Source: Buxus sempervirens
Taxonomy: Eukaryota > Streptophyta > Magnoliopsida > Buxales > Buxaceae
Reading direction: 5' to 3'
DNA length: 64,000 nt
Assembly: GCA_947561395.2 (NCBI GenBank)
Contig: OX387184.1
Coordinates: 42,522,766-42,586,765 of the forward strand
In this document: positions 24,180-35,260 of the stretch, piece after piece
Layout: every line of letters begins with the position of its first letter
Numbering within the stretch: the first letter of the stretch is position 1
Made by a program: the position numbers and the translations under genes
The notes under the pieces: model-generated
What the model was told of the DNA's origin: nothing
What the model saw: only the letters and a program-made list of their open reading frames with translations
Databases searched by the model: none

Positions 24180-25715
24180 AGCCGGCTTTAATCATCCCTC
24201 TCCCCCCACCGATTTCCTCTACGGCCGTTTTAGGCCCCAATCAGCGATCACCGCGTTGATAAGGCTCACGAGACCTTCTTATCGTTTTTTACCTGGTCGA
24301 TTGGTCGACCAATCCAAACCGCTTTCCACTCGGCCCAAGACCAGCAAACCACCAACCAATTCGTCCAATTTCGATCAATCCCCAAATCTTCTTCCAACGA
24401 GCGCGAGAGTGAGGATTTTCAAAAACCTTCAACGTTTGCCACTGTCACAACCTCTCTCGCGCCATATCGGTGTTGCGGCTTCCATCTGGTCGGCCTCTTT
24501 CAATCTCTTATCAGACTCTTGTCGCAACACTGTCTCACTCGTTTGTCCAGGTAAGAGAACAATATCCTTTAATTCTTTGCATATTTGAAACCTGAATGGA
24601 AGAGAAGTAGTTCCCGTTTTTGTTTTGATTAAATTTGGACAACTTTTTGTACTGTAGTTTCGAATGAATGTATGCAAACAATATGAATACATGGGCTTTG
24701 AAATCGATTGTCGTCTTCTGAAATGATACTTTTGGGGTGATTGATTTTATGGATTGTTTTAGTCTCAGTGCGTATGTAAGCTTTCATAATTTTTGTTGAT
24801 TAAATATTCTGCTGGTTGCTCCAACCTAGCAATTCCTTAAAACAGGTCGTGCCATGAACAGAGGCTATACTCTGTTTTGGTTTAAATTTGGGTTCAAGGA
24901 CTGCTATTCCATAATTCTTTTTGTTTTTAAGAATGAGGTGGGATCTATACTAGGATTCAAGATAAAATTGCATGTTAATATGATCATAGGCTTAAGAACA
25001 ACATACCCAGACCTAAGATTTGCTCAATTGGCTCCAATGACCAATTCTGTTGTCTACCATGTTAATTACTACTAAGATTTTTACAGTTGAAATGGAAGGA
25101 AAAAGAGATGCAAATCGTTTGTATTAAAATGATTTCGTTGGTTTCAATTGAAAGAATAGATTATTTTTATTACATTTAATTAGTGGAGTTTTATATAACA
25201 AAATGGTCCACTAGTTTGGACTTTCTCCTTCTCAATTTGGTAAAGTGGATTGATTGATATAACCCCATGTAAACCCTATCCTAAAGGGTTGTAAATACAA
25301 AGGCTTTTAATGAGAGTTTTGTCTTTATTTGAAAATTCCTCTGTTACGTGATGTTGTTGGCTTTAATGAGAATTTTTTGCTTGAAGCTGGAAATTGGAAT
25401 TGTGACATTGCCTCTGTTAATGTGCAGGAAAATTTTGACTACTACAATGGAAATTGTTGGATCATCATCAACAAAAATAAAACAGCCACGCAACAGTTGG
25501 CTACATTTCAGGTAAAGTTTCCTTCACTTATTTGTTTGTTTTGTTCTACAAGCAAGCATGGAAGCAATCCAATATTTTGGTTTAACTCTTTGTATAAGTT
25601 TGGGTATGGTTGTCAATATGCCGGTTATTTTAATTCCTTTTGCATCCTTATAATTATTAATTTATTATTGGCCATGATTTTCCTATTGTTTTTTCAGGGG
25701 CTACTATGTAAATGA
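24180..25715 (+). other. Possible spliced non-coding transcript
   Basis: A GC-richer segment (24160-24550) ends at TTGTCCAG|GTAAGAG. A TTAATGTGCAG|GAAAATTTTG acceptor (25427) and a CATTTCAG|GTAAAG donor (25512) bracket an 85-base segment, and TTTTTTCAG|GGGC follows near 25698. The junctions look real, but the open frames (24118-24588, 25329-25715) show no recognised protein. It would end tail to tail with the FAR1 pseudogene. Confidence 0.25.
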
Positions 25716-27323
25716 AAGAATAAAGAGTCGTATTGAAGGTGAACAAATCTCACCACATTTGCAGGGGGCACAGTTCATGACATTGTATGCCTCTTTCTTA
25801 ACCTTCTCAAAAATTGCCATTGTGTACACCATCTTGACACCATCTAACATCATACTTGGCGCCTCAATAACTGGAACACTAGTAAGCATTTTGCAATCTA
25901 CTCTCAACTCCTCATACCTCCTATCCTCTAGTAGTCTGTCAAAATGCCACAGGAACCGCATAAATTCTTTCTGACTTTGCAAATGCTTCTTCAAGTTTGC
26001 ATTCATGCTTTCAGACCTTTGTGTGGTGCTCATCTCAACAGAAAACGTATTCCTACCGTATGCCAATGACCATTTTTCTCTCTCGTCAAATCTTGCCTGC
26101 AACCAACGATTGTCAGATAGATTATACTTGGTAATCATCGCATTCCACGCATCCACAAACTCATCTTCATTCTCATACTCGTACACACATTGTGAAAATT
26201 CATTTGCAAAAGATTTCTCACGATTAAACACATCACTTAGATGTTTTGCCGCGTTCTAAAACATGTGCCACACACAAAAATGATGATACGTTCTTGGTAA
26301 TACACAAGCAATTGCACTTGTCATTGCTTGATCGTGATCAATGAGAATTGTTCTTGGTTTTTTCCCAGACATAGTTGTAACAAATGTTTTGAAGAGCTAG
26401 CAAAACGTCGGTATTGTTTCTAAATAAAGTAAGACTGCTCCAAAGACAATACTTTGTCTATGATGATTTACCCCAACAAATAATCCAAAAATACGGCCCT
26501 CCTTATTCGTCTTATACGTTGTATCGAAACATACAACGTCACCGAAAGCCTTATAATCCTCTATCATTCCTCCATCCGCCCAAAAAAGACTTGTTATCAG
26601 ATCTTCGGTGTCGAGCTGAATAGAATAGAAAAATGATTGATCCTCTACCTGCCTCTTAACAAAATATTGAATCAAGGCCCCTGCCTGCCCAGCTTCTATG
26701 GCAGTCGTGCGCTTCGAATGCAAATAGTTTTGACAATCCGTATGCATAAATCCAAGAGTATCAACACCCCCAGCTTCTCTCTGCATAAGTTATACAATTG
26801 CTTTCGGAGCAATTCCTGTTTTATCTGCTAAATCGATTTCCGTAGCCTAGATCTCACTTACTTCCCTATGAGATCTTAACATATGAGCCATCTTAGGCAA
26901 AAGTAACTGATGATTATGCTTTGGCTCAAATTGCGACACTACAAATTTTCCCTCACCGTTCATCAAAATCCTCAATCGTGCCATACAACCAATCCTGGTC
27001 TCAGCACGGTGCTTTTGGACTTCCATATCTCTTTTATCATGACGACGACGACCTTCTCTTGAACGGCAAAAAATTCTATAAAAAATGACCCCCGTATCCT
27101 TTCTTCTGTGAACCGTATCTCTTCTAAGACCAAACCCAGTGCTTCTGGCATATTCCTTATAAAATCTAAGACCGTCCTCTTCAGTGATAAAAATCATGCG
27201 GACCATTGGTATCAACTCACTTTCATTACTTTCTTCTGCAACGTTATAATGGTCAATCAAATGAACGTTGATGTCTGCAATGCCATTTATTGGCTCAGAC
27301 ACCATTTGACTCCCATTTTCCAT
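25704..27323 (-). pseudogene. FAR1/MULE-type transposase-derived pseudogene
   Basis: A single minus-strand frame of 540 codons is broken only by four stops (at 26847-26849, 26790-26792, 26397-26399 and 26256-26258) and has no frameshift. Residues about 43-140 form the FAR1 DNA-binding domain (FYKEYARSTGFGLRRD, IFCRSREGRRR, then RIGCMARL and the PKHNHQL zinc residues). The MULE transposase core follows: DYKAFGDVVCFDTTYKTN with the first catalytic Asp, GLFVGVNHHRQSIVFGAVLL, and TILIDHDQAM with the second. SESMNANLKKHLQSQKEFMR marks the C-terminal part. No SWIM zinc finger is visible before the terminal stop, so the end may be lost. FAR1/FRS proteins are transcription factors domesticated from such transposases. 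This one could be a dead FRS gene or a dead MULE transposase. The upstream promoter side (27340-27830) is duplicated. Confidence 0.9.
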
Positions 27324-27465
27324 ATTTGAACAAAATTGGTTTCGATGTGAAATGTGGGTTCAAGAATAAAATAAAACAAAATGAATAAGGGAAAACAAGT
27401 AGCATAGGACGAACTTACCACGATTTGCAAAACACGCAGAGGTAGAAGAAGGCTCAGAAATCTTC

Positions 27466-27826
27466 ATCCCGATTGAAATTAGTTGTGCAATGAAGTGGCA
27501 ACAAAATATTTTTGGAGCAGAGGTAGAAGCAGGTCTCAGTCGTGCCTTAGTTGTGCAGGAAACGCAGAGGTTGAAGAAGGCGGGAAATATTTTTAGAAAA
27601 CTTGCCGCTTGAACGAGATGAAGCTCTCAGTCGCGCCTTCGTTCTCTCTTGATTTTCGTTTATCCCGATTGAAATTAGTTGTGCAATGAAGTGGCAACAA
27701 AATATTTTTGGAGCAGAGGAAGAAGCAGGTCTCAGTCATGCTTTAGTTGTGCAGAAAACGCAAAGGTTGAAGAAGGCGGGAAATATTTTTAGAAAACTTG
27801 TCGCTTGAACGAGACCAAGCTCTCAG
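27466..27826. repeat. Two tandem copies of a 196 bp unit
   Basis: The unit beginning ATCCCGATTGAAATTAGTTG occurs at 27466 and again at 27662, and similarity holds through AAGCTCTCAG near 27826. It includes GCAACAAAATATTTTTGGAG and AGGTTGAAGAAGGCGGG. It lies immediately upstream of the FAR1-like pseudogene and so duplicates its presumed promoter. Confidence 0.85.
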
Positions 27827-28149
27827 CCGCTTGTTTTAGGAATTTTATCCTAAAACAAGAAAGTGGAATCACCAAAATTTTAAAAGCCCTAAAACGTTAT
27901 CTCCCGAAACTTTTTAAGGAAACTCTAAACGTTTTTTCTTCTAAAAAAATTAGAAAGTCCATTCATCGAATATATACAAAGCAAATCGGATCTATTTTTA
28001 AAACATAAAGTGGAATCACTGAAGATAACGTTGCTCCTTCCGGCGACACGTCTAATTGAAAACATAATCATCGAAGCTTAAGGTAAGAAAGCATTAAAGA
28101 ACAAATGGGAGTCCAGGTTGAAACCTGAACCAAATAGCTCACAACCAAG

Positions 28150-28323
28150 GTACAAGGCAAGATAGGTTTGAAGGTTTTTAGTTAGAAGAAAGGAATTGAT
28201 TTTGAAGAGATTTTTTCACCCATTGTGAAAATGTCTTCTACCAAATTTGTTTTGGGCTTGGTTACCAGCATGAATTTGGAGATTGAACAACTTGATGTGA
28301 AGACTACTTTCCTCCATGGTGAC
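28150..28323 (+). pseudogene. Copia reverse transcriptase, N-terminal fragment
   Basis: YKAR is followed, after a frameshift near 28170, by KKGIDFEEIFSPIVKMSS, then FVLGLVTSMNLEIEQLDVKT and TFLHGD, the fingers region of copia RT. The frame is cut exactly after HGD by the LTR at 28324. Confidence 0.92.
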
Positions 28324-29719
28324 TGTAGCGACGTTTCTGTTTGAAGGGAAAGGATGGATGGAGTCACCACTACCTATTGGGTTTAGGGTGTAGGTAGTCA
28401 CCCAAAACATGGTCTACACAGAGTCTGGATAAGTGACCTGATTGTAGTCTAGGGAAGTCGGTAAACACCCTAAACTACCCCACTATAGGTGGGTTCCCTT
28501 TGATTATTTGGACCATGGTTATGCATGTGTGAAGTGCTTATGGGCTTAATCTAATATGGGGGCCCACAAATGTGATTTTGGGCCCCAAGTTCATCCCTAG
28601 ATCCAAATGGGCTCGGGTCATGACCATGGGCCAGTGGTTTGAGCATACGAAGTGGCTTAAAAGGGAATGGGACTTTGGGCCCTGTTTATTGATTTTATTA
28701 GGTCCAACCGCTGGTATGGTGTGGTTGGTTATTATTTTGATCTAGCCGCTAAGGTGTAGTGGCTATAGAGTTTCCAATTTTTATTCGCCACTTTCTGCAC
28801 TCTATAGGCTACAAAGGGTAGCCCACAACCTAAGGGTCAATGAATAGGCCTAAGTGGGCCAGTTCAGGTCAAGTCCAAATCCAGCAATGGCCCATGTGGC
28901 CACTGTTCTAGCAATCTACACCTAGCCGCTCCGATTTTGCGGCTCCCTACGGATTTCTCCAAACCGCAGCCACTCAGCGGTTGCACGCAATCTGCTTGCA
29001 ACAACAACTTCAAAGCTACTTGGGGGGAAATTTCAAATGATTGAGAAGGAGGATGGTACCCGTCTATTCGTGCATATGAACCGACGGTATTCTCATTCTC
29101 CTTGTACACGTACAATTAAAACAATACTACAAAAAAATTCTTATTCCAGGATCATACAAAGGTGGAAGGGGAAGGGGAGATGTCAAGAAGTAAATAGTCT
29201 AATTAAAACAATCTCTAAAGTATGATCCCTAACTCATAAGATGCTCATTGTTGAAATGGGATCATCCTTGGACTCTCTCACAATCCTTAATACGGCCATT
29301 CCACTCCTCGTTGTTAGATTATGCAAGCACTCACAAGCACAAAGAGTGGTGAATAGAGAAGAATAATGATAAACAAGCATAAAAAAACATGGCAGAAGCA
29401 TAAGCTGAAAGAACTTAAGCATGCTTTGATTAGTAGAGCAAGGTTACATACCTACTTGAGGCGAGAACTTGGACTTTTGGCTTGATGGTGGAGCTCCCTG
29501 AGTGCTTGAATCCCTTCCCTCTTGAAGTATGATGAAGTTGTAATGGGAAGGGAAGAAGAAAGAGGGTTAAAGAGTGGTTTTAGTAAGGTTTTTTGAAGGT
29601 TTTTGAGGGTTTTCGGATGGGGGAATGGGGGTCCTAGGGTTTAGGTTTGTTTTCAATCACCAAAAGTCCCCCAACAGAGACCAGAATTGGTTTTTATAAG
29701 CCTTTATTCCAAAACCGTG

Positions 29720-30070
29720 ATTCATGAGCAGTTTGAGTAAATTTTGTTCCAACCACTGCTTTTGAGCAGTTTGAGTTAAATTTACACTAACCACTGCACA
29801 AGAGTGGTTTGGATTGCTTTTTCTTGCATGATCGGCAACTTTGTGTTTTAACGGCCTATAGGGAATGGAGCTAATCAGGGAATGCCACGTGGCCATTCTG
29901 TTAGAGAATGAACCACCCTGGCTGAGTGGTATGGCTTGATTTTGCATGAACCGCTTTGCCTAAGCGGCTCAACTTGCTTCATCCTGTACAATCGACCGTT
30001 TTGTGTTCTAACGATTTACAAAGTATGGGACAAATCAGGGCATGCCACGTGACCATTTTGTTAGAGAATG
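29720..30070. repeat. Diverged tandem duplication, 160 bp period
   Basis: TTTGTGTTTTAACGGCC (about 29840) and TTTGTGTTCTAACGA (30000) lead into matching AATCAGGGAATGCCACGTG / AATCAGGGCATGCCACGTG and end in GTTAGAGAATG (29910 and 30070). Short GAGCAGTTTGAGT repeats precede them. Confidence 0.8.
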
Positions 30071-30074
30071 TCGG

Positions 30075-30430
30075 TTGGTGCCACGTGGAGCTCTGCGATG
30101 ATGACACGTGGCAGCATGTGCCAAGCACATGCCGATTTCATATTAGATTATGACACATGGCGTGGCGTGTGCTTGGAGTGTGGCGGATGACTTGGATCAA
30201 TGCTTTCGTGACATGTGGCATCTTGGTGCTGTGTGGCATCCACGTGTCTGCCTCGTAGGTGCCACGTGTCAACACCTGATTGGCTGGGACCCACCTTTAC
30301 TACCACATGCCACTCCACTGGCTGCCACATGGCACACTCATGCACTGCCATGTGTCGCCATAATGTTCTGCCATGTGTCAAGCCATTATCTTACTTTCTC
30401 TTGCCATGATTGTGCCACATGTCACTCTCC
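30075..30430. promoter_or_regulatory. Dense array of CACGTG/CACATG-type words
   Basis: More than a dozen words of the forms GCCACGTG, ACACGTGGC, CACATGGC, CCATGTGTC and GCCACATG occur in about 350 bases in both orientations. CACGTG is the G-box core bound by plant bZIP and bHLH factors (established). That this array is a transcriptional enhancer of the LTR is inference. Confidence 0.55.
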
Positions 30431-30662
30431 AATTAGCCCATCTTTAAAAGCCCATAACTTTCTCATTTTAAGTCTGATTTTGACGAATTTTATATTGTTG
30501 GCTTGCATTTTTCAAGCTTTATCTTTTGGACTTAAAGTCTACATGAAATGAGACTTTTGAAAATTTCTTGCTCTTTTGGGGCTCTTTGTCTCAAGTTCAG
30601 GGTTTGGGAATTGTGGGTTCTTGGCACTTTCTAAGACGCAAAATTAGGGGGCTGATAGTGAC

Positions 30663-31438
30663 CTAGAGGAGGAAATTTATATGGACCCACCATAAGGGTT
30701 CAAGATTAAAGGCAAGGAGCATCTAGTGTGCAGGTTGAAAAAGATCTTGTATGGACTCAAGCAGGCACCAAGACAGTGGTACAAGAAATTTGACTCCTTC
30801 ATGGTTGAACACAAGTATGACAGGACTACTTCTGACCATTGTGTGTTTATGAAGAGATTTTCTGATGGAGAATTCATTATTCTTTTGCTGTATGTGGATG
30901 ATATGTTGATTTGTTGGTCATGATACTAATAAGATTGATAAGCTAAAAGGAGATTTGAGCAAGTATTTTGCTATGAAAGACTTGGGACCAGCAAAGCAAA
31001 TTCTTGGTATGAAGATTTCTAGAGACAAAAAAAATAAGGTTATGGTTGTCTCAAGAGTCTTATATTGAGAAGTTGTTGGACAATTTTAACATAAGCAAGG
31101 CAAAACTAATAAGCTCTCCACTTGCAAGTCACTTTAGGCTGAGTTCCAAGCAAATTCCTACAAGTGAAGAAGGAATGCAAGAGATGTAGAAGTGCCTTAT
31201 GCATCAACCGTGGGTAGTTTGATGTATGCCATGGTATGCACTAGGCCTAATATTGCTCATACTGTAGCAATTGTCGATAGGTTTCTCTCCAATCCTGATA
31301 AAGAACACTGGGCAGCTGTCAAATGGATTTTTAGCTATCCCAAAGGTAATTCCAGAGTTTGTTTCCAGTTTGGAAATGGCAAACCTAACCTTGTGGGATT
31401 GTCAAATTTAGATATGGCTGGTGATGTTGATTCCAGGA
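30663..31438 (+). pseudogene. Copia reverse transcriptase, central part with YVDD, into RNase H
   Basis: LEEEIYMDPP, KKILYGLKQAPRQWYKKFDS, then FIILLLYVDDM (RT active site, with the paired Asp) and, after a frameshift near 30913, DKLKGDLSKYFAMKDLGPAK and QILGMKISRDKK. RNase H-linker sequence PYASTVGSLMYAMVCTRPNI follows, and the piece stops within DVDSR. One stop replaces a codon after MDPP. It is interrupted at 31439 by a second LTR. Confidence 0.95.
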
Positions 31439-33660
31439 TGTAAAACCCCCAATTTTTAGTAGGAATTTAATTAAAGGATTAATTAGTAGATTTAATTAAA
31501 TAAATTGCGTGGAGATTTCGGCCATTAGGTGGCAAAGAAATAAGTAGAATTTTATTAAGTAAGTGAGTACAAAATTTAAAATTTTTAGCAATTAGAAATT
31601 TAATAAACAAATATTTTATGTTATCTTCAACTTTAGGGAAGGGTAAATATGAGATTTCGATGGTTAAGTTAAGGTGAGTAATAAATCCATTAGGTTAAGG
31701 GAAGAGGGTTTTGAGGCTTATAAATATATTATTAGGTTAAAATTTCGGGTTCAGGGAAAAAGAAACCAGAGGCCATGTATTTAGATTGGCCGCTGCCTGG
31801 TACCTGAGGGCGTCAGCCGATAAGCTCTGATCTTCGGAGGAGTCTATCAAAAGGGTTGGAAGCTAGAAGGAAATCCTCTATTCGGCGAGTAGCATTGTTT
31901 TTAACATGTGTTTTGTGGTTTTGATTTTGGATTAGCCGAACTGCATGTTTTGGAAAGATGTTATTTTCGAAAGGAGGATTTTGATGAGTTTTAGAGTCGT
32001 GAAATAAAGTTTGTTTGGATTAAAGTCGAACCATGTTTAAACGTGTTCTGGGGATGGTATAAGCATAGAAAAGTTGTTACAGAAAGGAAAAACTTGGTCA
32101 ATCATAGAGTTTTGGAATTTACAGAGAGTCACAAATCGTAGGGTGTATCCGCTGAGTTGGCGCCTACCTAGCGTCGAGTGTTTAGAGTCAGCGCGAGATA
32201 GATTTTAGTTCTCGCCGAGTTCTCGCCGATCTTGCGCCAAGTGTTTTAAGTCAACGCGAGTGATTTTTGGGTTACCGCCGAGTTGGGGCCAACCTCGCGC
32301 CAAGCGCCAGAGGTCAGCACACCCAATAAAATTTTAGATTGAGTGTGACTGACCCATCTAAACCAAATTTTGAGACTTTGAGGCTTCAAGCTCTTTGCCA
32401 AACACTAGATTAGGATAATAGGATTGTTTATTTACTTAAAAACAATTAGAGGTCCTTGAATCAAAGTTGGGTAGGATTGTTGAGTCCCCGAAAGTGGGGT
32501 TCACATGAGCGTAGAGAGTTAAATTTCTATTTTGACATCATGAATTTGTAAATTTTATTATGTCCATACTTTATAACTGTTTTCAATTTATGGATTATTT
32601 GACCTGAGTTATATGGGTTTTCCTTTGTACTGAACCGAATTTGTAAAAATTGCTTTTAGTGAGTAAAGGAATTGTATTGTTGGTGGAAATTGTCTGTTTC
32701 GGGTGTTAAACATCTCTTGGTGTTCCATGGGTTCTGTTCTGGTCCAGAGTGACCTGTGTTGAGCTGTATTGTGTTATATATGATGATGGAAATGCTTGGT
32801 GTAATGTGATGTCCGTGTTGAGTTTTATGCGATGGTTTTATGCTTTGGTTTAGCTAGCCTTGGATCCAGAGTTTAAGCTTAATAATGTGATGTATTTGTT
32901 TTATTGGTGTAATGGCATGGCCATGGAGTGTTGCAAGGACCGGTGTAGAGCAACCAGAAACCCTGAGTAGGCCGGCATTGGATGACGAAACCCTAAGTAG
33001 GCCGTCATTTCAGAGTATCCGAAACCCTGAGTAGGCCGGAACTGTGTACATGGAGGTGTGGATGTCGCTCTGGCGTGTTGATTAACCAATCTAAACAACT
33101 ATATGACATTGACCAAATGTTGGGTTTGTTTTATTTAGCATGAGACATATTATTAGATTGTTGTAGAAATTCGGTTTTCTCGAGACGTGGTTATAATGAT
33201 ATTGGATTTCGTGATTATTCGGATTTGTTGACAACCGTCCTCAGATTTAATTACATATTGGTTTTCATTAGCTATATCATTGTGTCTAATGAATTACTGT
33301 GAGTTTAGTCGGATTAATCGAGTTATTGCCATCGTTACTTGTGAAATTATTCGATTCATGTTTTACATCTAGGAAGAATGTATTTTTGCATGCATATGCT
33401 ACTTGCTGAGATATTCGTATCTCATTCCGTTTGTTTTTGTTTTGTTTTCAAATACGCTTGGAGAACCCGATACTTGCGAGTAGTTTACTTAGTCATGTAA
33501 GCTATTTCAGTTTGGGATTATTTTAGCACTATGTTACATAGATATTGTTATATTCATGTTTTCCTTCACTCTGATATTGGGGTCTTGCGTTATATAATAA
33601 CCTCTGGAGACGAGAGATGAGTTATGGGTTTTCTACGTAACTTGGATTCGGGGCGTTACA
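31439..33660 (+). mobile_element. Solo LTR, family A (2,222 bp)
   Basis: TGTAAAACCCCCAATTTTT to TCGGGGCGTTACA, flanked by a perfect duplication CAGGA (31434-31438 and 33661-33665). Copia RNase H resumes in register (DVDSR-KSISGYLVTF). Modules: TATA (CTTATAAATATA, 31719), donor-like CGGCGAGTAGCA (31883-31894), GC island (32150-32320), CCCTGAGTAGGCCGG array (32955-33045), CTTGGATCCAGAG (32864), GAGATATTCGTATCTC hairpin (33408-33423), and TTTTGTTTTCAAATAC. No coding capacity. Confidence 0.95.
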
Positions 33661-33665
33661 CAGGA

Positions 33666-34086
33666 AGTCTATCTCAGGATACTTGGTTACTTTTTTAGGG
33701 GGAGCAGTGTAATTGCAATCTAGATTGCAGAAGTGTGTTGCTTTGTCTTCCATAAAGGCTGAGTATATAGCTATTATAGAGGGTAGCAAGGAGTTGTTGT
33801 GGATGAAGAAATTCCTACGAGAATTGGGCTTACAGCAAGAGAGGTGCGTGCTTTACAGTGATAGCTAGTGTGCCATCTATCTCAATAAGAATTCTACTTT
33901 TCATTCAAGATCAAAGCATATTGATGTGAGATATCACTGGATTCATGATGCACTTGATATGAAGCTTTTACAAGTTGATAAAATCCATACTGATGAGAAT
34001 GGTTCAGATATGATGGCAAAATCATTACCACTGGAGAAGCTTGAAGCTTGTAGAAGGAAAGTAGGATTGGTACAGCCCTACACATA
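33666..34086 (+). pseudogene. Copia RNase H, C-terminal part
   Basis: KSISGYLVTFLGGAV, LQKCVALSSIKAEYIAIIEG, SKELLWMKKFLRELGL, YSDS, FHSRSKHIDVRYHWIHDALD, VDKIHTDENGSDMMAKSLPL. These are the standard copia RNase H motifs in order, ending at a stop just before the polypurine tract. Two internal stops are present (after GGAV and after YSDS). Confidence 0.95.
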
Positions 34087-34090
34087 GTCG

Positions 34091-34103
34091 GGAGGGGGAG
34101 ATT
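34091..34103 (+). promoter_or_regulatory. Polypurine tract of the copia element
   Basis: GGAGGGGGAGATT abuts the TGTTG start of the 3' LTR. This is the usual primer site for plus-strand cDNA synthesis. Confidence 0.85.
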
Positions 34104-34557
34104 TGTTGTGTTGGTCCTGCCCATGTGGGGGAACTGCACAAGGTAGTTATGTGGCTTGTAGCTCACATAACTTACAACAAAAAAGGTGAAGTTGAGAACG
34201 GTAAGGAGGCTTTTCACGATTTGGGGATCTTCTCGTTTTTGGGTTTTTTTTTTGGGAAAAATAACATGAGAACAACAATACTTCCATTAGAGATTTAGAA
34301 ACTATCTATGGTTTGTTTTTTTCTGAAATTTCAGTATGTTCCCGATGAAGAGAGCTTTTTGTTGACTGGTGTTGATCGTTGAAATTCTCCTCCAGTTGCT
34401 TTATTGCTTACATCCAAGTAGTTAGATCTTTCCTTCTTCTTGATATCCATCTTAGGATGATGAATACATGTGTAATCCAAGTATGTGGTCACTCTTGAAG
34501 TGTTGATAAGCTCTAGAAATAGTTCTAGTGAGAGATTTTGTAACCCAATTGTCAACA
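34104..34557 (+). mobile_element. Copia 3' LTR (about 454 bp)
   Basis: The LTR starts TGTTGTGTTGGTCC and ends TTGTCAACA, with TGTTG/CAACA inverted termini. Its last bases coincide with TGTCAACACCCC, which looks like the start of another LTR (gypsy type). So either the copia LTR ends exactly at CAACA, or it is cut short at about 34550. Confidence 0.8.
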
Positions 34558-35003
34558 CCCCATTTTTGCACCATAGAATTGCCCAAGATGCATATCTTTC
34601 ATATCTTGAACAGGCACATATATGGGCACGTAAATCAAGGTTTTTTTTTTATAGTGAATCCGTCTTTTTGAAATAACAAGCTTATAATAAAGAAAATTTT
34701 GAGCCGATTCCGATGCACCCAACCGTGCTCAAATCGGATCTCAAACGGTTAAGTTATGGATAAAAGAAATAAATGGTAGTTCGGGGATTTCTGATAAAAC
34801 CAAAATTGGGTGCCACATGGCAGCTACGTGTACACCATGGTGGCTGCCATGTGACCAATGTTGATTAAAAATTCTGGGTTTCTTTAACTAAGTAAGATAG
34901 GTTTCCCAATGGGTTTTGTTAGGCAAATAAAAAAAATTTAATAATAAAGTTAATAAAAGCTTTGAACTTTAAAGAAAATAAAAATAATAATAAACAAAGA
35001 GAA

Positions 35004-35109
35004 ATGAGTTGGACGAATTGGTCCAACTCATGTTCTCTTGGGATTTTGAGACCAAGCTTAAAATAAATAATAAACAAAAAAATGAGTTGGAAGAATTGGT
35101 CCAACTCAT
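35004..35109. repeat. Two tandem hairpins ATGAGTTGG...CCAACTCAT
   Basis: ATGAGTTGGAC and GTCCAACTCAT form an 11 bp stem with a 6-base loop at 35004-35031. A second version with a 9-10 bp stem lies at 35082-35109 within a roughly 78 bp tandem duplication. They sit in the U3-like part of the gypsy LTR. Confidence 0.75.
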
Positions 35110-35167
35110 GGCACTTTGATACCAAGCCTAAAAATAGGTGGTGGTGGCTAAGAGAAGAAGAGGAGAG

Positions 35168-35260
35168 GTTAGGGAGATGAGGGGTCTAGGAGTTTAAGAG
35201 AGGAAGATGAGAAGTTAGGGAGATGAGGGGTCTAGGAGTTTAAGAGAGGAAGAGGAGATG
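35168..35260. repeat. 46 bp tandem duplication, purine-rich
   Basis: GTTAGGGAGATGAGGGG begins at 35168 and again at 35214, each followed by TCTAGGAGTTTAAGAGAGG. A further local repeat (GCAAGTAAGAGAG) occurs at 35336 and 35372. Confidence 0.85.

Larger units (their letters stand above)
28324..30657. mobile_element. Solo LTR (2,334 bp) in copia RT, TG...TA ends
   Basis: A perfect 5 bp duplication GTGAC (28319-28323 and 30658-30662) defines the insertion. Copia sequence reads HGD then LEEEIYMDPP across it. It begins TGTAGCGACG and ends GGGGGCTGATA, so the 3' terminus is TA in place of the normal CA. Inner words TGTAGC and GCTGATA are imperfect inverted partners. There is no coding capacity. Distinctive contents are a 160 bp duplication (29720-30070) and a dense array of CACGTG-related words (30080-30430). 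Orientation is not determined. Confidence 0.85.
28140..34557 (+). mobile_element. Ty1/copia retrotransposon, 5'-truncated, with two nested LTRs
   Basis: Copia reverse transcriptase (from about 28150), RNase H, a polypurine tract and one LTR lie in the normal plus-strand order. Gag, protease, integrase and the 5' LTR are absent. Two solo LTRs (28324-30657 and 31439-33660) split the coding sequence, and removal of either one with one copy of its target duplication restores continuous copia sequence. The element has stops and frameshifts and is inactive. Confidence 0.93.

Noticed and set aside
24118..24588. 156-residue plus-strand frame
   Set aside because: It has no ATG at the start of the frame, no recognised family, and a composition driven by local GC content. 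Better read as part of a non-coding transcript or transposon end.
25759..26831. Plus-strand frames across 25.7-26.8 kb
   Set aside because: Antisense shadows of the FAR1-type pseudogene, whose minus-strand frame has clear domain motifs.
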